Source of the DNA: Streptomyces curacoi | GTDB taxonomy: Bacteria > Actinomycetota > Actinomycetes > Streptomycetales > Streptomycetaceae | Length of the DNA stretch: 64,000 nt | Assembly: GCF_001513975.1 (NCBI RefSeq) | Contig: NZ_KQ947989.1 | Span: 62,001-126,000, forward strand | Direction of reading: 5' to 3' | Shown: piece after piece, positions 1 through 8,521 of the stretch | Layout of the letters: each line of letters begins with the position of its first letter | How positions within the stretch are numbered: the first letter of the stretch is position 1 | Translations under genes and position numbers: made by a program | The notes under the pieces: model-generated | What the model saw: the letters and a program-made list of their open reading frames with translations, nothing else | Told to the model about the DNA's origin: nothing | Databases searched by the model: none

Positions 1-649
1 CCCTGGCGACCGCGTCGTCGCAGTTGTCGACGGTGAAGTACACGTTGATGTACGAGGGGATCTCGGGCGGGAACTCCTCGGTCATCCTCATCCGGCCGAG
101 GACGGTCTTGTCGCCGAGGTTGAACATGCGGAAGTCGATCGCGTCGTCCTGCATCTGCTTCATCGAGTACGGGAAGACGGCGGACAGGAACGCGTCGGCC
201 TTCTCGGGCTCGCGGGTGAAGACCTCGGCCCAGCAGAACGCGCCCGGCTGCTCCATCGACGCCTCGAAGCCCTCGTGGGTGCCGGCCTGCCAGACGCCGA
301 AGACGGCGCCGCTGGGCTCGCGGGCCAGGCACATGGTGCCGAACTCGCCGACCTGCATCGGCTCCATCAGCACCTCGCCGCCGCGCTCCCGGATCTTCTC
401 GGCGGTGGCGGCGGCGTCGGACGCGGCGAAGTACAGGCACCACGCCGACTGGCCCTCCTGGCCGGGCATGGGCGGCACGACGGCGGCGACCGCCTTGCCG
501 TCCGCGTAGGCCTGGGTGTAGTTGCCGTACTCCGACGACGCCTCGCCGAAGGTCCAGCCGAGGACGTCGCCGTAGAAGCTCTTGGCTCCCTCGACGTCGC
601 TGAACATCGCATCAACCCAACAGGGCGTTCCCTCTGGTTGTACGGCCAT
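1..649 (-). CDS. Two-domain VOC (glyoxalase-like) protein, 3' end outside window
   Basis: The reverse strand encodes an open frame from an ATG at 649 to the window edge (216 codons seen), preceded by a GGAAAGG-type ribosome site. Two tandem VOC/glyoxalase-fold domains are visible, about residues 5-115 and 130-216, each opening with the CWVDAMFSD or CWAEVFT type of strand. The layout resembles the actinobacterial Cfp30B/hydroxylase family of paired VOC domains. The substrate cannot be told from sequence. It is divergent from the alcohol dehydrogenase gene at 786. The stop codon lies beyond base 1, so the gene is partial here. Confidence 0.85.
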   Translation of the reverse strand, partial: MAVQPEGTPCWVDAMFSDVEGAKSFYGDVLGWTFGEASSEYGNYTQAYADGKAVAAVVPPMPGQEGQSAWCLYFAASDAAATAEKIRERGGEVLMEPMQVGEFGTMCLAREPSGAVFGVWQAGTHEGFEASMEQPGAFCWAEVFTREPEKADAFLSAVFPYSMKQMQDDAIDFRMFNLGDKTVLGRMRMTEEFPPEIPSYINVYFTVDNCDDAVAR

Positions 650-785
650 GACTGCGGACCTTTCCGAATCGGCGGTTGTCCGGTTCCTCACGCTAGTCAT
701 CGCCTCGTCCGGCCGCGCGCCGAATGCGTCCCTCCGTTACAGACTGGGGGGGACACGGCGGCTCTGCGACGGATCGGGGCGCGGT

Positions 786-1808
786 ATGGCGGACGGGACG
801 ATGCGCGCGTGGTCGGTGCTGAAGCCGGGGCCGGTGGCGGAGGGCGGTCTGCGGCTGGTCGAGAAGCCGGTCCCCGTGCCGGGGGACGAAGAGCTGCTCG
901 TGCGGGTGCGCGCGTGCGGGGTGTGCCGCACGGACCTGCATGTCACCGAGGGTGATCTGCCGGTCCACCGGCCCGGTGTGACACCCGGGCACGAGGTCGT
1001 CGGCGTGGTCGCGGGGTCCGGGGCGGCGGTGCGCGGCTTCGCCGTCGGGGAGCGGGTGGGGGTGGCCTGGCTGCGGTGGACCGACGGGACGTGCGCCTAC
1101 TGCGCGCGTGGGGCGGAGAACCTCTGTCCGGCCTCGCGCTACACGGGCTGGGACGCCGACGGAGGTTACGCGGAGTACACGACCGTGCCGGCCGCGTTCG
1201 CCTACCGGCTGCCCGGCGGGCTCGACGACGTGGCGTGCGCGCCGCTGCTGTGCGCCGGGATCATCGGCTACCGGGCGCTGCGGCGGGCCGCGCTGCCGCC
1301 GGGCGGGCGGCTCGGGCTGTACGGCTTCGGGGGCAGCGCTCATCTGTGCGCGCAGGTGGCCCTCGCCGAGGGCGCCACCGTGCACGTTCTGACGCGGGGC
1401 GCCGCCGCCCGGAGGCTGGCGCTGGACCTGGGGGCCGCCTCGGCGCGCGATGCGTACCAGATGCCGCCCGAGCCGCTGGACAGCGCGATCCTGTTCGCCC
1501 CGGTCGGCGATCTGGTCCCGGTCGCGCTGCGGGCCCTGGACCGGGGCGGGGTGCTGTCGATCGCCGGGATCCATCTGAGCGACGTACCGCCGCTGCGCTA
1601 CGAGAGCGAGCTGTTCTACGAGAAGGAGCTGCGCAGCGTCACCTCCAACACGCGGGAGGACGGGCGGGAGTTCCTGGCACTGGCCGCTCGGCACGGTGTG
1701 CGCGCGACCACGCACATCTATCCGCTCTCGCGGGCCTCGGACGCCTTGCGGGATCTGGGACAGGGCCGCTTCGACGGGGCCGCCGTGCTGGTGAACGACC
1801 TGTCATGA
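786..1808 (+). CDS. Zinc-dependent alcohol dehydrogenase (AdhP/AdhA type)
   Basis: This is a 340-residue medium-chain dehydrogenase, a normal length for the family. The N-terminal GroES-like domain carries the catalytic-zinc motif CGVCRTDLH and the GHE signature (PGHEVVG). A structural-zinc cysteine cluster follows (CAYCARGAENLC). The Rossmann part has a GLYGFGGSAH segment instead of the classic GxGxxG, as in the Mycobacterium AdhA-like branch. It is expected to be a cytosolic NAD(P)-dependent enzyme acting on primary alcohols or aldehydes. The start is taken as ATG 786; an in-frame ATG at 801 (MRAWSVLKP) is equally plausible. It stands alone, divergent from the VOC gene. Confidence 0.88.
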   Translation: MADGTMRAWSVLKPGPVAEGGLRLVEKPVPVPGDEELLVRVRACGVCRTDLHVTEGDLPVHRPGVTPGHEVVGVVAGSGAAVRGFAVGERVGVAWLRWTDGTCAYCARGAENLCPASRYTGWDADGGYAEYTTVPAAFAYRLPGGLDDVACAPLLCAGIIGYRALRRAALPPGGRLGLYGFGGSAHLCAQVALAEGATVHVLTRGAAARRLALDLGAASARDAYQMPPEPLDSAILFAPVGDLVPVALRALDRGGVLSIAGIHLSDVPPLRYESELFYEKELRSVTSNTREDGREFLALAARHGVRATTHIYPLSRASDALRDLGQGRFDGAAVLVNDLS

Positions 1809-1997
1809 ACAGCGCCTCACGGCGCGCGGAAGCACCCAAGAGGTGTGAGAACCCACAAGGTGCGCCAACCGCACCATCCGGCATGTTTTCGCCTCCAGGG
1901 AGCGAACCCGCCCCTTTCGCGCCCTGACCCGGCCGCCGTCACGGCTGTTTGGCTGGAGCACGCGCTTGGCCAGCCCGCTCACCTCCTGGGAGGGAAT

Positions 1998-3440
1998 GTG
2001 TCCACACCGGACGGCGCCACCGGTCCCACCATCGACGAACCTGCTCCCGATCCCCGGTCCGACGGTCAGCTCACCAGCCTCAGCACCCAGGCTGCCCGGC
2101 AGCTCACCACGACCACCAAGTCCGAACCCCAGATGCAGGCCATCAGCTCGCGCTGGCTGCTGCGCATGCTGCCCTGGGTGGACGTGAAGGGCGGCGCCTA
2201 CCGGGTCAACCGCCGTCTGCAGCTCCGCGTGGGCCGGGGGCGGGTGCAGTTCGAGCACAACGGCGCCGACGACATCAAGGTCATCCCCGAGACCCTCACC
2301 GAACTGCCGGTGCTGCGCGGCTACGCCGACACCGAGGTCCTCAGGGAGGTCGCCACCCGGTTCCGGGTCCGGGAGGTCCGCGCCGGCCAGGTGCTGGTCG
2401 AGGCCGGGCAGCCCGTGACGGAGGCGTACCTCGTCGTGCACGGCAGGTTCACCCGCTTCGCGGAGGGAAAGTACGGCGAGGAGGAGATCCTCGGCGTCGT
2501 CACCGACGGCGACCAGATCGGCGACGAGGCCATCAGCCGGCCCGACCCCCTGTGGCTGAGCTCGGTGCGGGCGGAGACCGCCGGCGTGCTGCTGGTGCTC
2601 CCCTGGGCCGTGGTCCAGGAGTTCACCGAGCGGGTGCCGTCCCTCGCGGCGCACCTGGAGGCCTACGCCGCGCGTCAGAGCCTGCCCATGAACCGCAAGG
2701 GCGAGGCAGACGTCCCGGTGCAGGCCGGGCATGTCGGCGAGCCGACCATCAGCGGCGGCTTCGTGGACTACGAACTCGCCCCGCGCGAGTACGAGCTGTC
2801 CCTGACGCAGACCGTGCTGCGCGTCCACACCCGGGTCGCGGACCTCTACAACGACCCGATGAACCAGACCGAGCAGCAGCTGAGGCTGACCATCGAGGAG
2901 ATCCGCGAACGCCAGGAGTGGGAGCTGGTCAACAACCGGGAGTTCGGGCTGCTGCACAGCGCCGACTACGGGCAGCGCATCAGCACCTTCGCCGGACCGC
3001 CGACCCCCGACGACCTGGACGAACTGCTGTCCATGCGGCGCAAGACCAAGCTGTTCCTCGCCCACCCGAAGGCGATCGCGGCGTTCTTCCGGCAGTGCAA
3101 CCGGCGTGGCCTGGTACCCGGCACGGCGAGTGTCGAAGGGCACGAGATCCCGGCGTGGCGCGGTGTCCCGATCTTCCCCTGCAACAAGATCCCGATCAGC
3201 CCGCAGAACACCAGCAGCATCATCGCGCTGCGCACCGGCGAGGGCGACCAGGGCACCATCGGGCTGTACCAGACCGGGATCCCGGAGGAGTACCAGCCCG
3301 GTCTGAACGTGCGGTTCATGGGCATCGACGGCAACTCGATCATCCGCTACCTCGTCACCGCCTACTACTCGATGGCGATCCTCGTCCCCGACGCGGTCGG
3401 GATCCTCGAGAACGCCCAGATCGGCCGGACGGCCGAGTGA
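1998..3440 (+). CDS. eshA: Family 2B encapsulin shell protein with cyclic-nucleotide-binding domain (EshA-like)
   Basis: This 480-residue protein has the family 2B encapsulin layout. An N-terminal arm (about 48-78, SRWLLRMLPWVDVKGG) is followed by an inserted Crp-type cyclic-nucleotide-binding domain (about 95-215) and an HK97-fold shell domain (about 280-478, including NNREFGLLHSADYG). Homologues in S. coelicolor and S. griseus sit next to 2-methylisoborneol genes and form icosahedral shells that hold the terpene cyclase. The GTG at 1998 is chosen because GGGAGG lies four bases upstream; an earlier frame opens at 1845 but is low-complexity. The cyclase follows 16 bp after the stop, so the shell and its cargo are one operon. 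Confidence 0.92.
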   Translation: MSTPDGATGPTIDEPAPDPRSDGQLTSLSTQAARQLTTTTKSEPQMQAISSRWLLRMLPWVDVKGGAYRVNRRLQLRVGRGRVQFEHNGADDIKVIPETLTELPVLRGYADTEVLREVATRFRVREVRAGQVLVEAGQPVTEAYLVVHGRFTRFAEGKYGEEEILGVVTDGDQIGDEAISRPDPLWLSSVRAETAGVLLVLPWAVVQEFTERVPSLAAHLEAYAARQSLPMNRKGEADVPVQAGHVGEPTISGGFVDYELAPREYELSLTQTVLRVHTRVADLYNDPMNQTEQQLRLTIEEIRERQEWELVNNREFGLLHSADYGQRISTFAGPPTPDDLDELLSMRRKTKLFLAHPKAIAAFFRQCNRRGLVPGTASVEGHEIPAWRGVPIFPCNKIPISPQNTSSIIALRTGEGDQGTIGLYQTGIPEEYQPGLNVRFMGIDGNSIIRYLVTAYYSMAILVPDAVGILENAQIGRTAE

Positions 3441-3456
3441 CCGCGTGGAGCACCCC

Positions 3457-4503
3457 ATGAGCACGTCGTCCGCCTTCTGTCCGCCGGGCCCGCCGAATGT
3501 GGCGAGCACCCTGCGCACCCGGCGCGGCGGGGCGATTCCAGGGCTGCGGCACCGGCAGGTCGCCCCCGCCGACCCCGAGAAGGCCGCGGAGGTCGACCGC
3601 AGGCTGGAGGCCTGGGCCCGGCGCCTGGAGCTGTTCCCCGAGGCCTGGAAGGGGGACTTCTCGGGGTTCCAGTTCGGCCGGGCCGTGGTGCTCCAGCACC
3701 CGGAGGCGGCCGATCTGGAACGGCTGACCGTCGCCGGGGAGCTGCTGCTCGCCGAGAACGTCGTCGACTCCTGCTACTGCGAGGAGGACGAGGGCCGGGG
3801 CGGCGCGCGCCGGGGCCTCGGGGGCCGGCTGATCATGGCCCAGTCGGCGATCGACCCGTACCACGGCATCCCCGAGCTGGAGGAGGAGTGGCGCCACGGC
3901 GTGCGGGCCGACGGTCCGCTGCGCTCGTACCACTTCGCCCTGAAGGACTACGCCGCCTTCGCCACGCCCAGTCAGACCGACCGCTTCGTGCACGACATCG
4001 CCCGGCTGCATCTGGGCTATCTTGCCGAGGCCGCCTGGGCGGAGACCCGGTATGTGCCACGGGTCTGGGAGTACCTGGTGATGCGGCAGTTCAACAACTT
4101 CCGTCCCTGTCTGTCGATCGTGGACGCCGTGGACGGCTACGAACTGCCCGAGGCGGTCTACGTTCGCCCCGAGATCCAGCGGATCACGGCGCTCGCCTGC
4201 AACGCGACCACGATCGTCAACGACCTGTACTCCTTCACCAAGGAGCTGGCGAGCGATCCGACGCACCTCAACCTGCCGCAGGTCATCGCGGCCAACGAGC
4301 GGTGCGGGCTCAAGGCCGCCTATCTGAAGGCCGTCGAGATCCACAACCGGATCATGGCGGCCTTCGAGGAGGAGTCGGCCCTGCTGTCCGCCGCCTCGCC
4401 CCTCGTCGAGCGCTACACCCGGAGCCTGTCCGACTGGGTGGCCGGCAACCACGAGTGGCACGCCACCAACAGCCACCGCTACCACCTGCCCAACTACTGG
4501 TAG
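3457..4503 (+). CDS. 2-methylisoborneol synthase-type terpene cyclase
   Basis: This 348-residue class I terpene cyclase closely follows the 2-methylisoborneol synthase family and should convert 2-methyl-GPP to 2-methylisoborneol or a related methylated monoterpene. The NSE metal motif is intact (N255, S259 and E263 in NDLYSFTKE). The aspartate motif reads DSCYCEED (104-111), whereas I recall DDCYCED as usual in the family, so the second Asp is Ser. The conserved RQFNNFRPC and C-terminal HLPNYW segments are present. The N-terminus is much shorter than the roughly 100-residue disordered, cargo-loading extension known from S. coelicolor. The ATG at 3457 has GTGGAG six bases upstream. Confidence 0.9.
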   Translation: MSTSSAFCPPGPPNVASTLRTRRGGAIPGLRHRQVAPADPEKAAEVDRRLEAWARRLELFPEAWKGDFSGFQFGRAVVLQHPEAADLERLTVAGELLLAENVVDSCYCEEDEGRGGARRGLGGRLIMAQSAIDPYHGIPELEEEWRHGVRADGPLRSYHFALKDYAAFATPSQTDRFVHDIARLHLGYLAEAAWAETRYVPRVWEYLVMRQFNNFRPCLSIVDAVDGYELPEAVYVRPEIQRITALACNATTIVNDLYSFTKELASDPTHLNLPQVIAANERCGLKAAYLKAVEIHNRIMAAFEEESALLSAASPLVERYTRSLSDWVAGNHEWHATNSHRYHLPNYW

Positions 4504-4553
4504 AGCGCCATCGAATGACAGAGCGTCACCGTCCCCAGCACGAGGAGTCACCG

Positions 4554-5432
4554 TTGACCATCGCCCCCGAAGCCGGCACCACCACCGCCCCGGTGCCGTC
4601 CCAGTCCACGTATCAGACCCGGGTCGCGGACTACTGGAACGCCGAGGAGAACCCGGTCAACCTCGAACTCGGAAAGATCGACGACCTGTACCACCATCAC
4701 TACGGCATCGGCGAGGCCGACCGCTCCGTGCTCGACGAACCCGACTCCCTGCGGCGCCGGGAGCGCATCACCGCCGAACTGCACCGGCTGGAACACGCCC
4801 AGGCGGAACTGCTCGCCGAACGGCTCGGCCCGCTGACGCCCGCCGACCGGGTCTTCGACGCCGGGTGCGGACGCGGCGGCGGCAGTGTCGTGGCGCATCT
4901 GCGGTACGGCTGCCAGGCCGACGGCGTCACGATCTCGGCCAAGCAGGCCGAGTTCGCCAACGAGCAGGCCCGCAAGCGGGACATCGACGACCAGGTGCGC
5001 TACCACTGCCGCAACATGCTCGACACCGGGCTGCCGTCCGGGGCGTTCGCGGCCTCGTGGAACAACGAGTCCACCATGTACGTCGAGCTGGACCTGCTGT
5101 TCGCCGAGCACGCCCGGCTGCTGCGCCGCGGCGGCCGCTACGTGGTGATCACCGGCTGCTACAACGACACCTACGGGCGCGCCTCCCGCGAGGTGTCCCT
5201 CATCAACGCCCACTACATCTGCGACATCCATCCGCGCTCGGCGTACTTCCGGGCCATGGCCCGCAACCGGCTCGTCCCGGTCCATGTGCAGGACCTGACC
5301 GAGGCGACCCTGCCCTACTGGGAGTTGCGCCGCGAGGCGGACCACCTGGTGACGGGCATCGAGGACACGTTCCTGACCGCGTACCGCAACGGCAGTTTCC
5401 AGTACCTGCTGATCGCGGCGGACCGCGTGTGA
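4554..5432 (+). CDS. Geranyl diphosphate 2-C-methyltransferase
   Basis: This 292-residue SAM-dependent methyltransferase supplies 2-methyl-GPP to the cyclase encoded just upstream. The SAM-binding motif is VFDAGCGRGGG (100-110). Family-specific segments include LYHHHYGIGEADRS, NNESTMYVELDLLF and SFQYLLIAADRV at the C-terminus, all very like the S. coelicolor enzyme. The TTG at 4554 is preferred because CGAGGAG lies six bases before it; an upstream ATG at 4515 has no ribosome site. It is the third gene of the shell-cyclase-methyltransferase operon, about 50 bp after the cyclase. Its product acts on GPP from the central isoprenoid pool. Confidence 0.92.
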   Translation: MTIAPEAGTTTAPVPSQSTYQTRVADYWNAEENPVNLELGKIDDLYHHHYGIGEADRSVLDEPDSLRRRERITAELHRLEHAQAELLAERLGPLTPADRVFDAGCGRGGGSVVAHLRYGCQADGVTISAKQAEFANEQARKRDIDDQVRYHCRNMLDTGLPSGAFAASWNNESTMYVELDLLFAEHARLLRRGGRYVVITGCYNDTYGRASREVSLINAHYICDIHPRSAYFRAMARNRLVPVHVQDLTEATLPYWELRREADHLVTGIEDTFLTAYRNGSFQYLLIAADRV

Positions 5433-5540
5433 GGCGCAGTCCTCGGACACGTGCCCGGCCACCGCCGCGTCGAGCACGGTCGCCATCCGGCGCGGCTCGG
5501 CCCGGGGGCGTCCTCGACCTGGATCTCGATGCGCACGGGG

Positions 5541-5616
5541 GCTCCCCCTGTCGTGTTCCGGTTGACGGCCGACATGGGTGCTCCCTGTCGCGTTCCGGCT
5601 GGAGGCCGACATGGGT
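5541..5616. repeat. 37-bp imperfect tandem duplication
   Basis: Two adjacent copies of a 37-bp unit beginning CCCTGTCG and ending GCCGACATGGGT lie between the methyltransferase and the SGNH lipoprotein gene. They differ at a few positions. No spacer array is present. The surrounding 5433-5684 stretch holds no convincing gene; the reverse strand shows only short, frame-broken coding-like pieces. Confidence 0.7.
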
Positions 5617-5684
5617 CTTCCCCCTCGGGCCCTGCTGTGCTTGCCTGGGGAGCCGTTTTCGGTGTCCGGGGCGGGAGTTGCCGT

Positions 5685-6593
5685 ATGCGGAAGCCGTGGA
5701 TCGTGGGGTTGGTGCTGGCCGGTGTGCTGCTCGGCGCGTGCGGGGACCCGGCGTCCGGGCCCGAGGCCGCGCCGCCTTCGGAGGTCCCGGAGGCGGCGGG
5801 CACCACACAGCAGCGGGCGCCCGCCTCGCCGAGCGGTGCGGGGAAGGCTTCGCGTGCGCCCGTGACGGCACCGGCCGTGCTGTACCTGGGCGACTCGCTC
5901 GCCATGGAGGCCCAGGAGGTGGTGGGGCGTGAGCTGCGCCGCGAGGTGCGGGCGGAGTACACCAGCGCCCCCTACTCGGGCACCACGCCGTGCGACTACC
6001 TGGAGGGCACGGGCGAGCGGTCCCTCGTGCCGGTCCAGGACAAGGCGGCCGCCCTGGTGCGCAGGCTGCGGCCGGACTTCGTGGTGCTGCAGTTCTGGGG
6101 GAACGCCTGGGGTTACACGCCCTGCATGGACGGCATCACCCATGACGCCTCCCCGGAGAAGTACTTCCAGCGGTACCAGGCCGACCTGAAGCGGCTCGCC
6201 GACCAGATCGCCGCGGCCGGGGACGCACGGATCGTCTGGGTGCTCCAGGGCCCGGACCCGATCACCCCCGACCGGATCCGGCGCGTCAACGCCCTGTACG
6301 AGCTGCGGGCCGACGCCTCGGGCGACCTGGTGGCCGACGCGGGCAGGGCGGTGAGTGCGGCAGGGGCCCGCTACTCCTGGGTCCAGTACCTGCCGTGCAC
6401 GGCGTACGAGCAGGAACACGCCGAGTACTGCACCCAGCCGGACCGTGGCCGGACGGCCCTGCACCGCGACGACGACTACCTGCACTTCTGTCTGGCGCCC
6501 ACGACCTCGACGCCGAAGCCGTGCCCGGTCCGCTCCCCCGGGATCCTGCGGATGGCCCGGGAGATCACGCGGGTGGTCCGCGAGCACCTGTAG
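5685..6593 (+). CDS. SGNH-hydrolase-fold lipoprotein
   Basis: This 302-residue exported lipoprotein has an N-terminal signal ending in the lipobox LLGAC, so Cys19 should be lipidated. A low-complexity Pro/Ala/Ser linker follows, then an SGNH (GDSL-like) fold with block I motif YLGDSLAME, nucleophile Ser71. A C-terminal DDDYLHFC segment probably carries the catalytic Asp/His. Related Streptomyces proteins are extracellular esterases or polysaccharide deacetylase-like enzymes; the substrate is unknown. The ATG at 5685 follows GCGGGAG. It is convergent with the PhnB-like gene, with only seven bases between stops. Confidence 0.8.
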   Translation: MRKPWIVGLVLAGVLLGACGDPASGPEAAPPSEVPEAAGTTQQRAPASPSGAGKASRAPVTAPAVLYLGDSLAMEAQEVVGRELRREVRAEYTSAPYSGTTPCDYLEGTGERSLVPVQDKAAALVRRLRPDFVVLQFWGNAWGYTPCMDGITHDASPEKYFQRYQADLKRLADQIAAAGDARIVWVLQGPDPITPDRIRRVNALYELRADASGDLVADAGRAVSAAGARYSWVQYLPCTAYEQEHAEYCTQPDRGRTALHRDDDYLHFCLAPTTSTPKPCPVRSPGILRMAREITRVVREHL

Positions 6594-6594
6594 G

Positions 6595-6612
6595 GCGGGC
6601 TCACTCGCCCGC
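6595..6612. terminator. Short hairpin between convergent genes
   Basis: GCGGGC pairs with GCCCGC across a six-base loop, exactly between the SGNH lipoprotein stop and the PhnB-like gene stop. It could serve both strands. The stem is short and there is no T-tract, so this is tentative. Confidence 0.4.
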
Positions 6613-7083
6613 GTGGGCCTTCTCCAGGGCGGCGATGTCGAGCTTGTGCATCGACAGCATCGCCGTCATGGCACGCTGCGCCTTCGCCGGGTCCGGGTCG
6701 CCGACCAGGTCGTCGAGCCGGTCCGGGATGACCTGCCAGGACACCCCGTACCTGTCCTTGAGCCAGCCGCACGGGCCGGGCTCGCCGCCGTTCTCGGTGA
6801 GCTTGGTCCAGTAGTGGTCGATCTCCTCCTGGTTCTCGCAGAAGATCTGGAAGGAGATCGCCTCGTTGAACTTGAACTCGGGGCCGCCGTTCAGCGCGAC
6901 GAACTTCTGGCCGTTGGCCGTGAACTCGACGGTCAGCACGGTGCCGGCCGGGCGCGGGGCGCCCTCGGGGTAGCGGGCGACCTTGCCGACGCTGGAGTTC
7001 TTGAAGACCGAGACGTAGTAGTGGGCGGCTTCCTCGGCCTCGTTGTCGAACCAGAGACACGTGGTGAATCCGTCGGTGGCCAT
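6601..7083 (-). CDS. PhnB-like VOC family protein
   Basis: This 160-residue protein has a single PhnB/3-demethylubiquinone-methyltransferase-like VOC domain (TCLWFDNEAEEAAHYYVSVF near the start, GPCGWLKDRYGVSWQVIP in the middle). Members of this group are often misnamed methyltransferases; no SAM site is visible. The C-terminal LSMHKLDIAALEKAHAG is typical of the family. A strong AGGAGGT ribosome site precedes the ATG at 7083. It is a single-gene unit and its substrate is unknown. Confidence 0.87.
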   Translation of the reverse strand: MATDGFTTCLWFDNEAEEAAHYYVSVFKNSSVGKVARYPEGAPRPAGTVLTVEFTANGQKFVALNGGPEFKFNEAISFQIFCENQEEIDHYWTKLTENGGEPGPCGWLKDRYGVSWQVIPDRLDDLVGDPDPAKAQRAMTAMLSMHKLDIAALEKAHAGE

Positions 7084-7207
7084 GAGTACCTCCTGGGCGT
7101 GCGGAACGCTGTCACCTGTGTCGACCGGTCCTGGCCGCGAAACTCATCGGTTGCGTGGCCGATCAATCCAGGTGGCCGTTACACCGTTCGGACCTAGCAT
7201 CGCGGTC

Positions 7208-8413
7208 ATGACGACTGCGCCCGCCCACAACGGCATCCATCCCTTCCGCATCGACATCCCGCAGAGCGACCTCGACGACCTGCACGACCGCCTCGACCGC
7301 ACCCGGTGGCCCGACGAGCTGCCCGGAGTGGGATGGGCGTACGGCGTGCCGTCGGACTACCTGCGCGAGCTGGTGCGCTACTGGCGGCACGAGTACGACT
7401 GGCGGGCGGCGGAGGCGCGGCTGAACGAGTGGCCGCAGTTCACCACCGAGATCGACGGCGCGCACGTGCACTTCGCACACATCCGCTCACCCGAGCCCGA
7501 CGCCACCCCGCTGATCATCACGCACGGCTGGCCGGGGTCGATCGTCGAGTTCCTGGACGTCGTCGGTCCGTTGACGGACCCGGCCGCGCACGGCGGCGAC
7601 CCCGCCGACGCCTTCCATGTGGTCCTGCCGAGCATCCCCGGCTTCGGGTTCTCCGGCCCCACCCGGGAGACCGGCTGGGAGGCCCGCCGGATCGCCGACG
7701 CGTGGGCCGAGCTGATGACGCGCCTCGGCTACGAGCGGTTCGGCGTCCAGGGCGGCGACTGGGGTGCGGCCATCTCCCGCGAGCTGGGCCGGGTCCACCC
7801 CGGCCGGGTCATCGGCATCCACCTCAATCTGCTGCCCGGCGCGCAGGCGGCCACCGAGCCGACCCCCGAGGAACTGGCGGCGCTGAGCCCCGCGGAGCGG
7901 GAGCGGACGCTCACCTCGTGGCGCCGGTGGGCGCAGTGGTTCCGGGACGGGACGGGCTACTTCCATGTGCAGTCCACCCGGCCGCAGACCCTGTCGTACG
8001 CGCTGACGGACTCGCCGGTCGGCCAACTCGCCTGGATCGTGGAGAAGTTCCGGGAGTGGACCGACTCCGAGCAGCTGCCCGAGGAGGCCGTGGACCGGGA
8101 CCTGATGCTCACGAACGTGATGCTGTACTGGCTGACGGGCACGGCGGGTTCGTCCGCCCGGGTCTACTACGAGCGCGCCCACGCCAAGGGCGACCGGGTC
8201 GCCGCCCCGCACGAGCCCTCGACCGCCCCGACCGCGGTGGCGTCCTTCCCCGGCGACCCGCAGATCCCGCTGCGCCACAAGGCGGAGCGCACGGAGAACA
8301 TCGTCCGCTGGACCGAGCTCGACCGGGGCGGGCACTTCGCGGCCATGGAGGAGCCCGACCTGCTCGTGGACGACGTACGCGCCTTCTTCCGGCAACTGCG
8401 CGAGAAGGGCTGA
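7208..8413 (+). CDS. Epoxide hydrolase (alpha/beta hydrolase with EHN domain)
   Basis: This 401-residue enzyme has the N-terminal epoxide hydrolase (EHN) domain, residues about 5-112, then an alpha/beta hydrolase core. The oxyanion HGWPGS starts at His106. The nucleophile elbow GGDWGA places Asp184 as nucleophile, and GGHFAAMEEP gives His376 as base. Tyrosines in the cap (ARVYYE) would polarise the epoxide oxygen. The length matches microsomal-type epoxide hydrolases of actinobacteria, which open epoxides to vicinal diols. The ATG at 7208 is used. Its stop codon lies inside the first unit of a short tandem repeat. Confidence 0.9.
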   Translation: MTTAPAHNGIHPFRIDIPQSDLDDLHDRLDRTRWPDELPGVGWAYGVPSDYLRELVRYWRHEYDWRAAEARLNEWPQFTTEIDGAHVHFAHIRSPEPDATPLIITHGWPGSIVEFLDVVGPLTDPAAHGGDPADAFHVVLPSIPGFGFSGPTRETGWEARRIADAWAELMTRLGYERFGVQGGDWGAAISRELGRVHPGRVIGIHLNLLPGAQAATEPTPEELAALSPAERERTLTSWRRWAQWFRDGTGYFHVQSTRPQTLSYALTDSPVGQLAWIVEKFREWTDSEQLPEEAVDRDLMLTNVMLYWLTGTAGSSARVYYERAHAKGDRVAAPHEPSTAPTAVASFPGDPQIPLRHKAERTENIVRWTELDRGGHFAAMEEPDLLVDDVRAFFRQLREKG

Positions 8414-8494
8414 CGGCCAGTGTGTGAGCAGGGCTGACCCACTGTGTGAGCAGGGCTGACGGCCAGTGTGTGAGCAGGGCTGAGTGCCCGCTCT
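8402..8494. repeat. 22-24 bp tandem repeat starting at a stop codon
   Basis: Four units of the form GAGCAGGGCTGAC...CAGTGTGT run directly from the last codons of the epoxide hydrolase gene. The gene's own TGA (8411-8413) is part of the first unit, and each later unit repeats the GGGCTGA. The units differ at a few positions, so the array is not very recent. Confidence 0.85.
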
Positions 8495-8521
8495 GCCCGC
8501 AGCGAATCTGCCGCGGGCAGA
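8492..8521 (+). promoter_or_regulatory. Tandem PopR-type operator upstream of clpP3
   Basis: A perfect TCTGCC-GCG-GGCAGA palindrome lies at 8507-8521. A degenerate copy, TCTGCC-CGC-AGCGAA, sits exactly 15 bp upstream at 8492. As I recall, the S. lividans activator PopR recognises TCTGCC-3N-GGCAGA repeats before clpP3-clpP4, so both spacing and place fit. The pair starts about 100 bp before the clpP3 ATG. The outer halves also make a 10-bp inverted repeat (8491-8500 with 8513-8522). Confidence 0.75.

Noticed and set aside
1845..1997. Upstream extension of the encapsulin frame to a start at 1845
   Set aside because: The extension is not encapsulin-like, and the GTG at 1998 has a strong ribosome site at the position expected for the family.
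4548..6587. 679-codon reverse frame spanning the methyltransferase and lipoprotein genes
   Set aside because: It covers two well-supported forward genes and has shadow composition; only the short gap 5433-5684 might hold real remnants.
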